The notes below the pieces were generated by a model. That model saw only the letters and a program-made list of their open reading frames with translations. It was not told where the DNA came from and did not search any database. The position numbers were made by a program, and so were the translations under genes. Shown here one piece after another: positions 37,910-48,349 of a stretch of DNA of 64,000 nucleotides. The DNA lies in NCBI GenBank assembly GCA_014338405.1, contig JTDE01001050.1, positions 105,231-169,230 on the forward strand, in the 5' to 3' direction. Numbering within the stretch: the first letter of the stretch is position 1; every line of letters begins with the position of its first letter. The DNA comes from Paragonimus skrjabini miyazakii. Lineage: Eukaryota > Platyhelminthes > Trematoda > Plagiorchiida > Troglotrematidae.

Positions 37910-38537
37910 TTATATTGAAGTAAAGACTTAGTAGTACGCAGTGTAGGGAGGAGGTTAAGCTGTTAGGAACTATTCTCAGTGAAACTACTTGCTCATCTCT
38001 GTGGACGGGACTGTTGAGAGTTCCTAACTCTTACTCATCCCACAATTGAAGTATCTTAGTCATCCTCCTGAACCCCTCTTGTGTGGCACCAAATGTGCAC
38101 ATCCCCCAAAGGGTTACACAAGTATACTCCTGTGTTGCGATGTGACATGACCAGATGGCAGTAGTTTTACTCTACGTTCACCACCCGTCCAACACAATAT
38201 ATTCTCTGATCAAGAGAACAACAGGAACGCACAAACAAATGTCATCCCTTGTTCTAGATAAGCCTTACAATCTATCAGTGTTCTTGTTTTAACACTGTTG
38301 AGCTCCAGTAATCTGAAGCGAGCAAGTTGGCTTTTGCACCGGTGACGTTACAGCAGACTTGAATGAGTGATCGAGAATACTCATGAGTGATGTCGACTTT
38401 ACCCGATTTTCCCATGAGGAGATCATAGCTCTCATAGTAATTTCAGCTATCGATCATTCGACCAAAATTTATCGCTTACTGTTGAAGATGTCACCGAAAA
38501 TTGCGAACTGCTTTCAATACTTACCCACTGATAACGA

Positions 38538-38548
38538 CCCCCCCCCCC
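38538..38548. repeat. Homopolymer run of 11 C
   Basis: Uninterrupted C run in otherwise AT-rich DNA; its length may be affected by sequencing error. Confidence 0.9.
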
Positions 38549-38628
38549 AAGTAATTATTGCAAACCGTTTAATTGAAAGCTGAATCACAGTCTTTGAATG
38601 TTTGAACTATTTGTTAACTATGGTTCCA

Positions 38629-39035
38629 CTGATGAGTAGTAGGAGATTTTGCTTCTCATATAAATTGAACAACACCCACAACTGATTGCAGCTGTCGCAT
38701 TCCCATAGACTTCCAAGTCGGCCCCTTTCAAAAAGAAGCACTAGACTTTAGCTTCATTTTTGTGAAGGCTCTTCAGTAGTGTTTATTTTTGTCACGGCCT
38801 GGACTAGAACACCAACCACGGTTTGATAAGGCAATCATGTTGGCCACTGTGCCAATGTCGTGACATTAGGCGCGACTGAATCATCGCATGTGAACACTCA
38901 ATCATACTGGCTTGTAAATAATGCTCAGATTGCCCGATGATGTTGACAGGAAACACAGTACTCTCCTGTTAAGTCTAATCTGACCCCTTGAATAAGACTT
39001 TACTTCAAGCTAAATTCACAGAAATCCTCAAATTG
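38629..39035 (-). mobile_element. tRNA-derived hammerhead element, degenerate (copy C)
   Basis: Starts at CTGATGAGTAGTAG (38629, minus-strand 3' end) and aligns with copy A through the ribozyme and tRNA-like regions into the 5' part (the CTTGAATAAGACTTTACTTC stretch matching CTAGAATAGGACTTCTCTCG of copy A). It has many substitutions and small deletions. It extends further 5' than copy B, which shows that the 5' region of copy A belongs to the family and is not a chance neighbour. Confidence 0.8.
38738..38782 (-). ncRNA. Hammerhead ribozyme remnant, copy C (inactive)
   Basis: Stem I strands ACACUA and UAGUGC (one G-U-type change) and a CUGAAGA core half are retained. The catalytic GAA and most of stem III have been lost, and stem II is altered. 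A decayed relic. Confidence 0.7.
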
Positions 39036-39077
39036 TTGGACTCTAACAAGAGCAAAACCCGACTTTGATGATACTTT

Positions 39078-39155
39078 TTTAAAGGGGCCGAACGGGAAAC
39101 CCCAAGAATGCGACAGCCGCAATCAATTATGGGTGATGTTCAATTTATACGAAAC
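39078..39155 (+). mobile_element. 3'-end fragment of hammerhead element (copy E, plus strand)
   Basis: AAAGGGGCCGA... GAATGCGACAGCCGCAATCA ...GGGTGATGTTCAATTTATA matches the 3' inverted end of the family, read on the plus strand. It faces copy D with a short gap between them. Confidence 0.75.
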
Positions 39156-39162
39156 AACGTTT

Positions 39163-39240
39163 CGTATAACGTTTCATATAAATTGAACATCACTCACAAT
39201 TGATCACAGCTGTCACATTCCCACAGGTTTTCCAGCCGGT
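39163..39240 (-). mobile_element. 3'-end fragment of hammerhead element (copy D, minus strand)
   Basis: ATAAATTGAACATCACTCAC ...ATTGATCACAGCTGTCACAT... is the same end in the opposite orientation to copy E. Between the two lies the exact palindrome ATACGAAAC-AAC-GTTTCGTAT, so E and D form a long head-to-head inverted repeat. Confidence 0.75.
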
Positions 39241-39244
39241 CACT

Positions 39245-42200
39245 AAATAGTTCGATTTTAAATAAGCTTAATTGTTGAGTGAATGTTTTTAGCTCTCTTT
39301 TCCTCATTCTTTGTGACCAAAGTGTGCAGAACAATTAGAAATTTCCTTCTATAAATATGTGTCCACTATTTTGGCAGTGAAAGGGCGAATAAAACTGCAA
39401 AACAAACTAGGAATTAACAGTTTGTCGTTCTAACCACCAAACCTCTGATTGGCATGTGCTGGTCGCTATGACAACATGAAGCTCAATTCAATTGTCACCT
39501 CTATTAATAACCTCAAGTTTCGGGCTACTCAATAATAGTAGCGACGGCCATAATAATTTGTAATATAAACAATACTCCCCCAAAACCACTGAATGAATGA
39601 ATGAACTAAACGTTCGGCTATCAGGTTGGATAATACTGACTCTCAACTCTTTATTATTCCTACCGGATAAATTTAAACCAGGTTATAACCAATCCAGTTC
39701 AATTGTCTGTTTGAAACTGAGCATTGAGACGTATTATGTTACTGTTATTTCTAGCTATTGTAATCATTACCGTATTAAGCTGACACTCAGAAATAGACCC
39801 TGTCTACATGGACGAGTAGTGGTTATTTTGATAAGGATTAGAGTCATAACAGGAACTTTCCTATATCGAACCTCATTCACATTTTCTAAAAAAAAACAGC
39901 TATTGTTTTTACACTTACCTATGAAGTGCTGATTTTGGAGTGAACGTCAAGAAACACTGGCAAAATAACCCAAAATTTGATTGTTCTGTTTACAATACAG
40001 CTGAGGCTGGATGTAAATAAATCTAGGTGGACAGATATTATAACAAAATGAATGGGGTTGAGTAATTTTGGAGCTATGTCAGTAGATTTATGAATAACCA
40101 GCAACATTATTTCAACCAAACTGGAACTATTTCTGAGAAGTTCACATGCTCGGATGAGCACGGCTCTTGGGTTAGCAAGAAATTAAATACGGAATAATAT
40201 GGGTACATAAATGCAACTGAATTATCCAATGCTAGAAACTTGCAAAGCAGTAAAAAGAAAAAGGGAACAATTACTTCTCCGTTATTTACGGACCATAGCA
40301 ACTTATTTGTTCGGAAGTGGAGAGAGTTTTGTTTATCTGGGAGGAAACGAGTTTTGCTGTCTATTTGTCATTCATGGTTTTGTGAGTATAATTCCCAGAC
40401 TCAGTACACATGTTTAATCACGTAAAATGTCAAAATACGCAAACAAACTTTAAAAATGAAGCTAAAGGAAAAACAATTGAAACTCACGTGACAGATGCAA
40501 GAGTGGTATTCATCTACATGACAGTTTTGTGTGTAGCAATCAGTTAAATATTTGCGAATGTACAGCAATGTGAGCATTCATGATTGAAACCAAAATAGAA
40601 CCTACTGTTGGTAACCTCTTCAACTTGAGATTATTTTCTCTGATCGACTTAAATAAGAACACATTCACGAACCAGTAGTGCGTCTACTCACCTTAGTTCA
40701 GTACACCATTGCGAGCATTTTGGGTGGGTAGAGAAAAAAACTAACAGTGACTTGCCTTTAAGTTCACGAATAAACTAAACGAATTCAAACATGCATATGT
40801 TATCATAATTTATAAAATATTATTATACCAGATGTTCATTATTAAGTTTTATTTTGCGTTTCACAATGTAAAACTGTCACGCATGTGCATATACAACCAA
40901 TATTCAACAACTGTTACCTTCTCTCCTTCTATGTATTAAAAAGTACGATAACCAATCTGTTGAAAACATACTGAGAAAACTTTAACTTTCTACAAAGAAG
41001 TCAGTTTGACTTTCGAAATTTTATAAACTATATGCCCTTTGGTTGTGCTATTTCAAATCCAATAGCATATTCCTATAAGATTCCACATATATTAACGACT
41101 GTATTTCATTTTCTCATTCACAGATTCATAACGTGACGTTTTTTGAAATGTAACAAAGTCGTACCCGAGCATTACAATGTACATGGCAAGAAACACATCT
41201 AACACTGAGAACTTAACAAACACTTTTTACTTGCATACCTGATGTTTTCACATATAAACAGCCAGTTCAACCATGAAGCTGTGCACGTGACCACTGGTCA
41301 AAGCCCCTCTGGGGTCTCATGAGACAGTATTTCGATATGGACCCTGACATCAACCCCTTACTCAAAATATTCGTCTTTCTAAGAACAGTCACATACGACC
41401 ACAATGGTTACTGTGGGCTGAAAGTGTTGTCGACTTGTTCTTGGATTTTAGTAAACAGCTCGTTGAAATGGGAACTCAGTTGATCAGCTAATGAAAAATG
41501 ATCGAACTTGTGGATTACTGAAATTATAAAGTGTCTACTACACATACATGTATATAATCAAGTCATCAAGTCGATTAAAATGTGTAGCCTTTGAATGAAT
41601 AACGCATAAAGGTTTTCTAAGTAATGAGCATGCAATAGCTAAATTCCAAAACTATCGACTTTTCTTTTTCGGTAATAGTCAGGCTTTGTATAATCTGTTT
41701 TTCTATACTTAATTACACAGTATAAATATTAGGTGTAAGCAGTACCTTCCTGCGGTTTGTGAAAACGTCGATGGGTCTATGTGTTAGTGTACAGGTTGAA
41801 TCTAAATGACACGTTGGTTGTCGTCTCTCGTAGCCATATACCAAGCTGGTAACTCGATATTATTACGATGATTATGACTGTAAGCTGTCAACGTTAGGGC
41901 AATAAATGGGCTGCTTCTCACAATCATGCTGAGAAACGTGTCTCACTGAGATGAGGATGAGTTTAGGTCAAAGCTATCTGAAAGCATAAACTTGCAATGA
42001 AATGATGTGGTTGAAGGAGATGCTAACTTGAGTAGGATTGAGCAGCGTCTTGATCAAGTGGCTGCCAGATTTTATGTATAGAGGAAGGCAGGATTTCTCT
42101 CATATTTTCAGGGTTTCGATCAAGACAATAGAGCATGAAAATAGGGAATTTGCTCTACATCAAAACGTATGCATTTTAGTGCAGAAAACTTGCAGTGGTG

Positions 42201-43500
42201 AGAATGGCATGTATAGAGCAGGCAAACAAAACGAATCAGAATGCACGTAATTTCAATAAACTCTTTTATAAAACAGGGGAATTTAAGTGCAGAGCAATTT
42301 GCTACTTGAATGCTAGTAGTAAATGCTGTTTACGTGAGCACTGAACGAAATCCCAATGCAATTCCTGAACTTTCTATTGCAACAAAATTTTCAACTACAT
42401 ATCAATAAATTTTCTGACAAATCACAAACAATTAATATCAAAAAATAAAGTCTCTATTCCATATTTTCACTCAGAATCCCTTGATTTGTTTTAATCTACA
42501 TGGGAAGTTCCGACAAGAAGAACAAAAACTGAAGAGTGTGTATTTGAAAGAAGGACATCAAACAGTAGTGTATGTTTAATTCACGTGACCACTTCTGAAG
42601 GTGAAGTGAAAACGAGTAGGGATGGTTCTGGCCTGTTACTATGGAATGCTTTTAGACAAATGATAGAAGCAAAATGTCTAAAATATTTAAGCAAACAGTG
42701 ACTTCTTCAAACAGAACCAAAGTTAACTTTAATTTCAATTTAAAACGTCTATTTATTGTCTGAAAGTAATCACTTTTAGTCAATCAAATTAGCGAGAGAA
42801 AGTGAATTATCGATAACGACATTTTGACTATTCAGTCGTTGTTGGTTGGATCATTTGATTTTGAGTACAGTTTGGATGAATGTGTCATTTCTTTTGATAA
42901 AAAACCACTGTTGAGTGTTCATCTCATCGCTATCAACATACGGCTAGGTTTTGAATGGTCATCATAATAACAAATTTTATATCAACACAGAAGATTTTTC
43001 CCTTTTAATATACAAGACCCCCTGTACTTGTGTTGAATGCTGAAATTCACTCATAGAAATGAAATAAGCTAAGTGAAGCATATTTTGCTTCATTCCAAAT
43101 CGGCGACAATTTTTGAAAAGAGAACAGAGAAAAATATTTTGGCAACAACCAGATGAAAAAGACAGTTAAATAAAGGATACACACCACTTCAAACATATTA
43201 CAATGATATTTGAAATGAACTAACCAATTTTGCAGAACCTTGTTTGAAAGTAAAGTGTTTTTTAAAGACAGTAAAAAAAAATATCCTGTATCTGCTTGAC
43301 ATCAATCCACACGTATTCGTCAATGACAAAAAATTTACATCACAAGACTCTCGTTATTTAGTTCTCACAATTTGTATGTTCACAAATCTCTATCTGCCTC
43401 TGAATAGCATTGAGCAAATTTCCAGGTGAATCGCAAATGACCTGAGCGTTTAATTTGGGAACACTTGCGGTCAAAGAATGACATCGACCCAGTGTAACTG
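39245..43500. other. Intergenic DNA downstream of the Kv1 gene
   Basis: No recognised coding sequence. The nearest minus-strand AATAAA (plus-strand TTTATT) downstream of the channel stop is at 42752-42757, a candidate poly(A) signal implying a 3' UTR of about 750 bases if no further exon exists. Confidence 0.45.
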
Positions 43501-43505
43501 TTAGA

Positions 43506-45932
43506 TCATCGTCTCCCACGACCAGTTTTGTGAGCGTAAAATTTATTAAAGTTCTCCGTGATAATTGGTACTGGAATAGCCAATGTCAACACGCCTGCAA
43601 CTGCACAAACGCTGCCAACAATTTTCCCCAAAGGACCTTTTGGCACTTTGTCTCCGTATCCCACTGTACACATGGTGATCACAGCCCACCAGAATGCGTC
43701 TGGAATGCTTTCAATTTGTGAGCCTTTGCGATCGATTTCCACGTAGTAAATTGTACTAGAGAACACAAGGATACACACAATAAATGCAACCAGAAACAAG
43801 CTCAGCCCTTCAACGCTTTCTTTGAATGTGAGAACCAATACTTGTAGACCTGAAGAGTGCTTCGTCAATTTGAACACACGGATCAACCGAATGACGCGGA
43901 GAAAAGCCAAACTTGCACTGCTTTTTGCACCTTCACAACTGTATGAAATAAGTACATTAGTCAGAGTAATGTAATAGGGTACTATAGCAGCCAGATCAAT
44001 TAAGTTTTTGATATCTTTGATAAATGATCGGTGACTGGGACAACTGGTGAACCGGATAATCAGTTCAAATGTGAACCAGATCGTGCAAGCTGTCTCAATT
44101 ATGAAGAAAGGATCAAGAAAATTGGGTGCTTCTTCCGACTTACAGTGCGTGTCCGCGTAGATTGGTAAGGTTTCTACACAAAACAAAATGATTGACACAA
44201 TGGTGAAGATCACGGAGGCAACAGAAAAACAAAAAGCCAACAACGATGTTTCAGGATATTCGAATAAAAGCCATAGTCGACGTTTCCATGGTTTCTCTGG
44301 TAACACAATCACTTCAGGCACGTAGCCTTCGCTCTTTTTATAACTCTCTATCGCATCTGTTTCAATTTCGAAAAATTCAAGCTCACTCAAAAATACATCG
44401 TCTGCAACAACCGCTGGTCGCTTCAGTCTACCACCATATTGATAGTAATTAAAAATGGCCTCGAAGCTTGGACGATGTCGATCAAAAAAATATTCGTTTG
44501 TATAGGAGTCCCAAAATGGTCTACGTTTTATTGAATTACCCAAAAGTGTTGAAGGATGATTGTCTAATACCGCAATCCAGGTCTCAAACCTCAGCCCACT
44601 CACATTTAGGACGACCCGTCGGCAGTCGCAGCATGCATTTCCCGTGAGCACCGATTCCGATTTTCCAAATTCAACTTGTTCCGGTATGTTCAGTTCAGCA
44701 AGATCAATCTCAGAAGAATCCCGCTCGGATGTATTCGTTGGGTTCGACTGGTTCAGATATTTTGATTCCCCCAAACTTTGTGTTAAACAACGGTTTTCAA
44801 AACGGCTAAGTCTTGCTTGATTCGATCTTAAATTGAGCTGCCTAGCCCGTGCTCCGTATTCGCTCATTTTTCTCCTAATAGACTTCGCAGACGTTCTGCT
44901 TCCCTTTTTCCCGACCAACACAGGGACATTGTGTCCGAAATTTTGTACACTTCGTCCACATATGTAGGGTAAGAATGCTTCCATCGGTGTTTTTTCAAGG
45001 ATTGGTAAATGCACTGAACTACTGTTTGAATTAGACTTGTCTTTGAATTGTACCCTCAACTGATTATTCATCCGTGGAAAGTACATTAGTCGGTTGGACA
45101 GTCTTTCTCGTGTGGAGCGACATATGGGCAAGTGTTGAACGGGTGTTAGCAAATTTGACCGAGTCTCGGTTGTCAAGTAGGAAGCGGAAGATGTAGAATC
45201 TTGAATAATAGTTGGAGAGATCTGTGCAACCTCAGAGTTCAGTTTCAAACTCGGACACGATCGGTAATTGTTGTGAAAACGATCAGGCATTAGCAGCCTC
45301 TCTGAATAATCTGCTTCTGTAGGTTGCGTATAATTAAGTGTCCAAGTGGACTCGCCAAATTTCGGATTTATGTGTGAATTTATCTGGGCAATCGTAGAGC
45401 TTCCACAGTTCGAGTTCGTACTGTCGAATGTACAATCCGTGGGTAAAGAGAGTTGTTTACGAGCAAAGCCAGCTAGTTTTGCCTTTTTAGTTAGTTTTGT
45501 AGCCACTGAAATGTGTGATGCATGCCGATGGGAACAACGGGGGACGGAGGGCGGACGATACATTGAATGACGCACATATGAAGACTGTTGCTTTGGACAT
45601 AAAGCTACTTCCGATATGTCTTGAAAACTTACGGTGTTATGAACACGCTGTTTATATGACTCGCTAACATTGCCTGTGGACAAATTACACGAGAATAATT
45701 CACTAGCACAGCCTTTGAGTGGTCGCATCAACGACGGTGTGTAAATCATGGTTACCAGCTGCACAATATAAAACCATAAAGCTTCCCAAAGCGTACAGGG
45801 TCGTTCAATACAAATGTATGTAGCTCCGATTAGTGGATAGTACTTCCCATTGTTGACTTTAAACGGAGCTGGCCTCCACGATAAGACAAAATTGGGCAAA
45901 CGTTTCAGTCCAGATTGATTGCATATTTGCAT
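43506..45932 (-). CDS. Voltage-gated potassium channel, Shaker (Kv1) family
   Basis: Pore-forming alpha subunit of a tetrameric plasma-membrane K+ channel that would repolarise nerve or muscle cells. The 808 codons are uninterrupted, and an in-frame TAA immediately precedes the first ATG. Residues 1-435 form a long Ser/Thr/Asn-rich N-terminus with no recognised domain; the true start may be a later Met (M62, M69 or M124). The T1 domain spans about 438-535 (VVLNVSGLRFETW, NEYFFDRHRPSFEAI, YYQYGGRLKRP); it lacks the zinc-binding pattern of Kv2-4, so Kv1. S1 563-585 (LFCVETLP), S2 606-628 (DPFFIIETACTIWFTFELII, charge-transfer Phe and Glu kept), S3 641-663, S4 675-692, S5 709-733, pore helix and filter VGYGD 757-761, S6 768-794 with the PVP hinge 787-789. 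Oddities: S4 is three residues short; TMCTVGYGDKVP replaces Shaker's TMTTVGYGDMTP; the tail after S6 is very short (ends KTGRGRR), without a PDZ-ligand terminus. No intron within the frame, though extra flanking exons are possible. Confidence 0.95.
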   Translation of the reverse strand: MQICNQSGLKRLPNFVLSWRPAPFKVNNGKYYPLIGATYICIERPCTLWEALWFYIVQLVTMIYTPSLMRPLKGCASELFSCNLSTGNVSESYKQRVHNTVSFQDISEVALCPKQQSSYVRHSMYRPPSVPRCSHRHASHISVATKLTKKAKLAGFARKQLSLPTDCTFDSTNSNCGSSTIAQINSHINPKFGESTWTLNYTQPTEADYSERLLMPDRFHNNYRSCPSLKLNSEVAQISPTIIQDSTSSASYLTTETRSNLLTPVQHLPICRSTRERLSNRLMYFPRMNNQLRVQFKDKSNSNSSSVHLPILEKTPMEAFLPYICGRSVQNFGHNVPVLVGKKGSRTSAKSIRRKMSEYGARARQLNLRSNQARLSRFENRCLTQSLGESKYLNQSNPTNTSERDSSEIDLAELNIPEQVEFGKSESVLTGNACCDCRRVVLNVSGLRFETWIAVLDNHPSTLLGNSIKRRPFWDSYTNEYFFDRHRPSFEAIFNYYQYGGRLKRPAVVADDVFLSELEFFEIETDAIESYKKSEGYVPEVIVLPEKPWKRRLWLLFEYPETSLLAFCFSVASVIFTIVSIILFCVETLPIYADTHCKSEEAPNFLDPFFIIETACTIWFTFELIIRFTSCPSHRSFIKDIKNLIDLAAIVPYYITLTNVLISYSCEGAKSSASLAFLRVIRLIRVFKLTKHSSGLQVLVLTFKESVEGLSLFLVAFIVCILVFSSTIYYVEIDRKGSQIESIPDAFWWAVITMCTVGYGDKVPKGPLGKIVGSVCAVAGVLTLAIPVPIITENFNKFYAHKTGRGRR

Positions 45933-48340
45933 TTAATAAGATAGTGCTGTGTTTGGTCTACTCACAATGTCTCATTATTACAAGTATGAGCATAGAGAAC
46001 ACCATACGGTGTTCTTCTTGAGTGTTATCATTCACTTTTTAAGTGTGGGTAACAAGTTGGTGAAAATCAAATGGCCAGCCCTCAATGCGCATGTCATTAG
46101 CCAATAGGAATGCGGAAAGCGTATGCGATTTTGATTGGTTAGATGACCAAAGCTATCAAAACAGATCATACGGAAACCTGTGCCTCATAACATTGCTTCT
46201 GTTATACACCGTTAGCTGAAGCGCACCATCCACTGAATCATGATTACCGTTTAGTACTAGTATTGTTGCTCCCTCTCATAAAAGCAGCTATTTAGTTTAT
46301 ATTATCCCAACTGGGTAATTTTTTAACGCAATAACTGTATAATGTTGGATGATTTGCCTTAGTTTAAAGAAATGTGACGTGGAGTTCCACCGGAGCCCAA
46401 AATATGATACACGTTGCGCATTCGAAATCAGTCACACGTAATTTTGGTTACGACAGCAGATTCACTAACGGTTGCTTTAATTATTTATGTGTGCAAATCA
46501 TATTTAATTTAAGGCTGAAGTGCAAGTTATTGCTGGGTTTCGAGAAGATGGGTCGCGATATCAATTGCAAAGTCACGAACTTCATAACAAAGTAGCGAGT
46601 CGAAAGAAGCTAAGGAATGCTAGATACAAGTAAACGTGAAGTAAACGACGTGGAAAGAAAATGGTAACTTAATTTCGAAAGTTCAGTAGTACAAGCAAGG
46701 GAAAGTTTGATTAAATCGGCCGAAGGTTTATAGAACCTTAACCTACAAAAACTAACAGAAACGTGTTTTAGCTTCTAACAGGGAGTAACTGACTGGCAAC
46801 AACATGAGTCGAGAGATCAAAAATGTCTTCAATCAAATCCAACGGTTCTGTCATGAAAGCAAGTCTCACCGCCATACAAAACACTTCGGAAGTTACGTCC
46901 CCTTGGAAATTTCGTGGCCTTGTCGAACTTTCAGTTGCCACTGCATATGCTCTGTGTTAATTAACCGAAACCGAAAATAAAAACTCATTTGGTTAATAAG
47001 GTTGACAATGAACATAGAACAAATTGAGCTTGATGGTTTTGTTAATCAGTTGGAGGTCAACTTATCAAATCTTGGCTCAAAATGAGACTAATCAAACGGT
47101 TAAGGGTGAATAGCGGAAAGTGGATCATTACGGACTAGTTATCAAAGTGTCCACTGCCGTAAGTGACGTCACCAATATTCTAGCAGCGGGAGCACTGATT
47201 TTCAAACACGGTAAATGGTTGAAATCGTCGGGTGAGGTTGGGCGTCAACCATCACTCTCTTCCATACTTTAGTGCGCTAGAGCTTAATTGGTTAGAGGCT
47301 AAGGAGATGTGACAGGAACGCACTTGCGCAAAACAAAATGTTTCTTTCAACGAAGTCACCACTGTTTCCTCTTTCAGTGTACTGATTAATATGTTGTTTC
47401 TTGCAGATGAAAGTAAATAAAACCGATGAAATCCAAACAGTATAATTGCAACGCAATGAGCGAGACAAGTTTATATTAATGATACAATTATTACTCGGCT
47501 TACTTCAAAACAAGTCTTACGTCCCAACTCGTAAGCGTATTTCTTGATTACGATAACATTTATTGTGTTCACCTTTCCGTCTAGTTATATGAAGCAAGCA
47601 ATGCAAATCACATAACTCAGTAGTCATCAGGAGGTGTCAGGGAGCATCAAATGATCAAGGCTAACTAGAAAAATAAGGAATTGCTCATCTGCATGTATTA
47701 AACATTTAGTCGAATCAAAACATTCGGTCAAACAGGCTGATTGGTTTATGCTGATCCATTGAGTTCGTGAACAATACATTATGCAGGTCAACACTAGCAC
47801 TGTAAAACTGCAATGGCTATTGCAAACCCTCTAATTTTAACATATTTTTGCAATGCGAGAACTCATGTTAAAACATTGAACCTTACCTAACCGTGTGCTC
47901 CTGCCTGGAATTGACATCTTAGTCGCCATCTACGTTAGCATCCAGGCTGCGAAAGTATCGGTTTTTGCATTTTATTGCAACTGAGCTCCGTTTAAATTAT
48001 CCGCAACGAGTAAGGTCTAGACTAACAGCACAATATTTTATCATCACTAAGAACCAACACAAGAAAAAACAATATACGGAACAAGATTGTATTTTTAAAA
48101 TTGGCGGTCAGTTAGATTGCCGTTTTTAGAATGTCATTTCCTCATTCTGACTTTTCGGTTAAAAGGTACTTATTTAATAATGTAAGTTCTTAAAATCAGT
48201 CGCTAATTCGGGATATTTTGATTCGAAAGCGAAAACTTTGATATATTTTGTGCACTAAATCACCTTTGAGAATCATCTCTCACGCGTTCAAGCGATAGTT
48301 AGTTGGACGCTAACTTGGCACGCCTGGAAGAAACACCGTT
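45933..48340. other. Upstream region of the Kv1 gene, no other gene recognised
   Basis: Would contain the promoter or 5' exons of the channel. I see no convincing TATA box or additional coding exon; the longest frame (46374-46595 +, 73 codons) has no recognisable similarity. Confidence 0.45.
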
Positions 48341-48349
48341 GGCTGGAAA

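Larger units (their letters stand above)
35116..38537. other. Intergenic DNA with small structured motifs, no gene recognised
   Basis: No recognised coding sequence; the longest frame is 113 codons (37518-37859 +), without similarity. Contains a CCTGATGA...GAAAC motif at 35239-35261 like that of the PLE tails, an inverted repeat at 36180-36252 and a hairpin at 37884-37909. Confidence 0.5.

Noticed and set aside
43530..45570. Several plus-strand frames of 60-86 codons inside the Kv1 gene
   Set aside because: They are antisense shadows of the strongly supported channel frame and have no similarity of their own.
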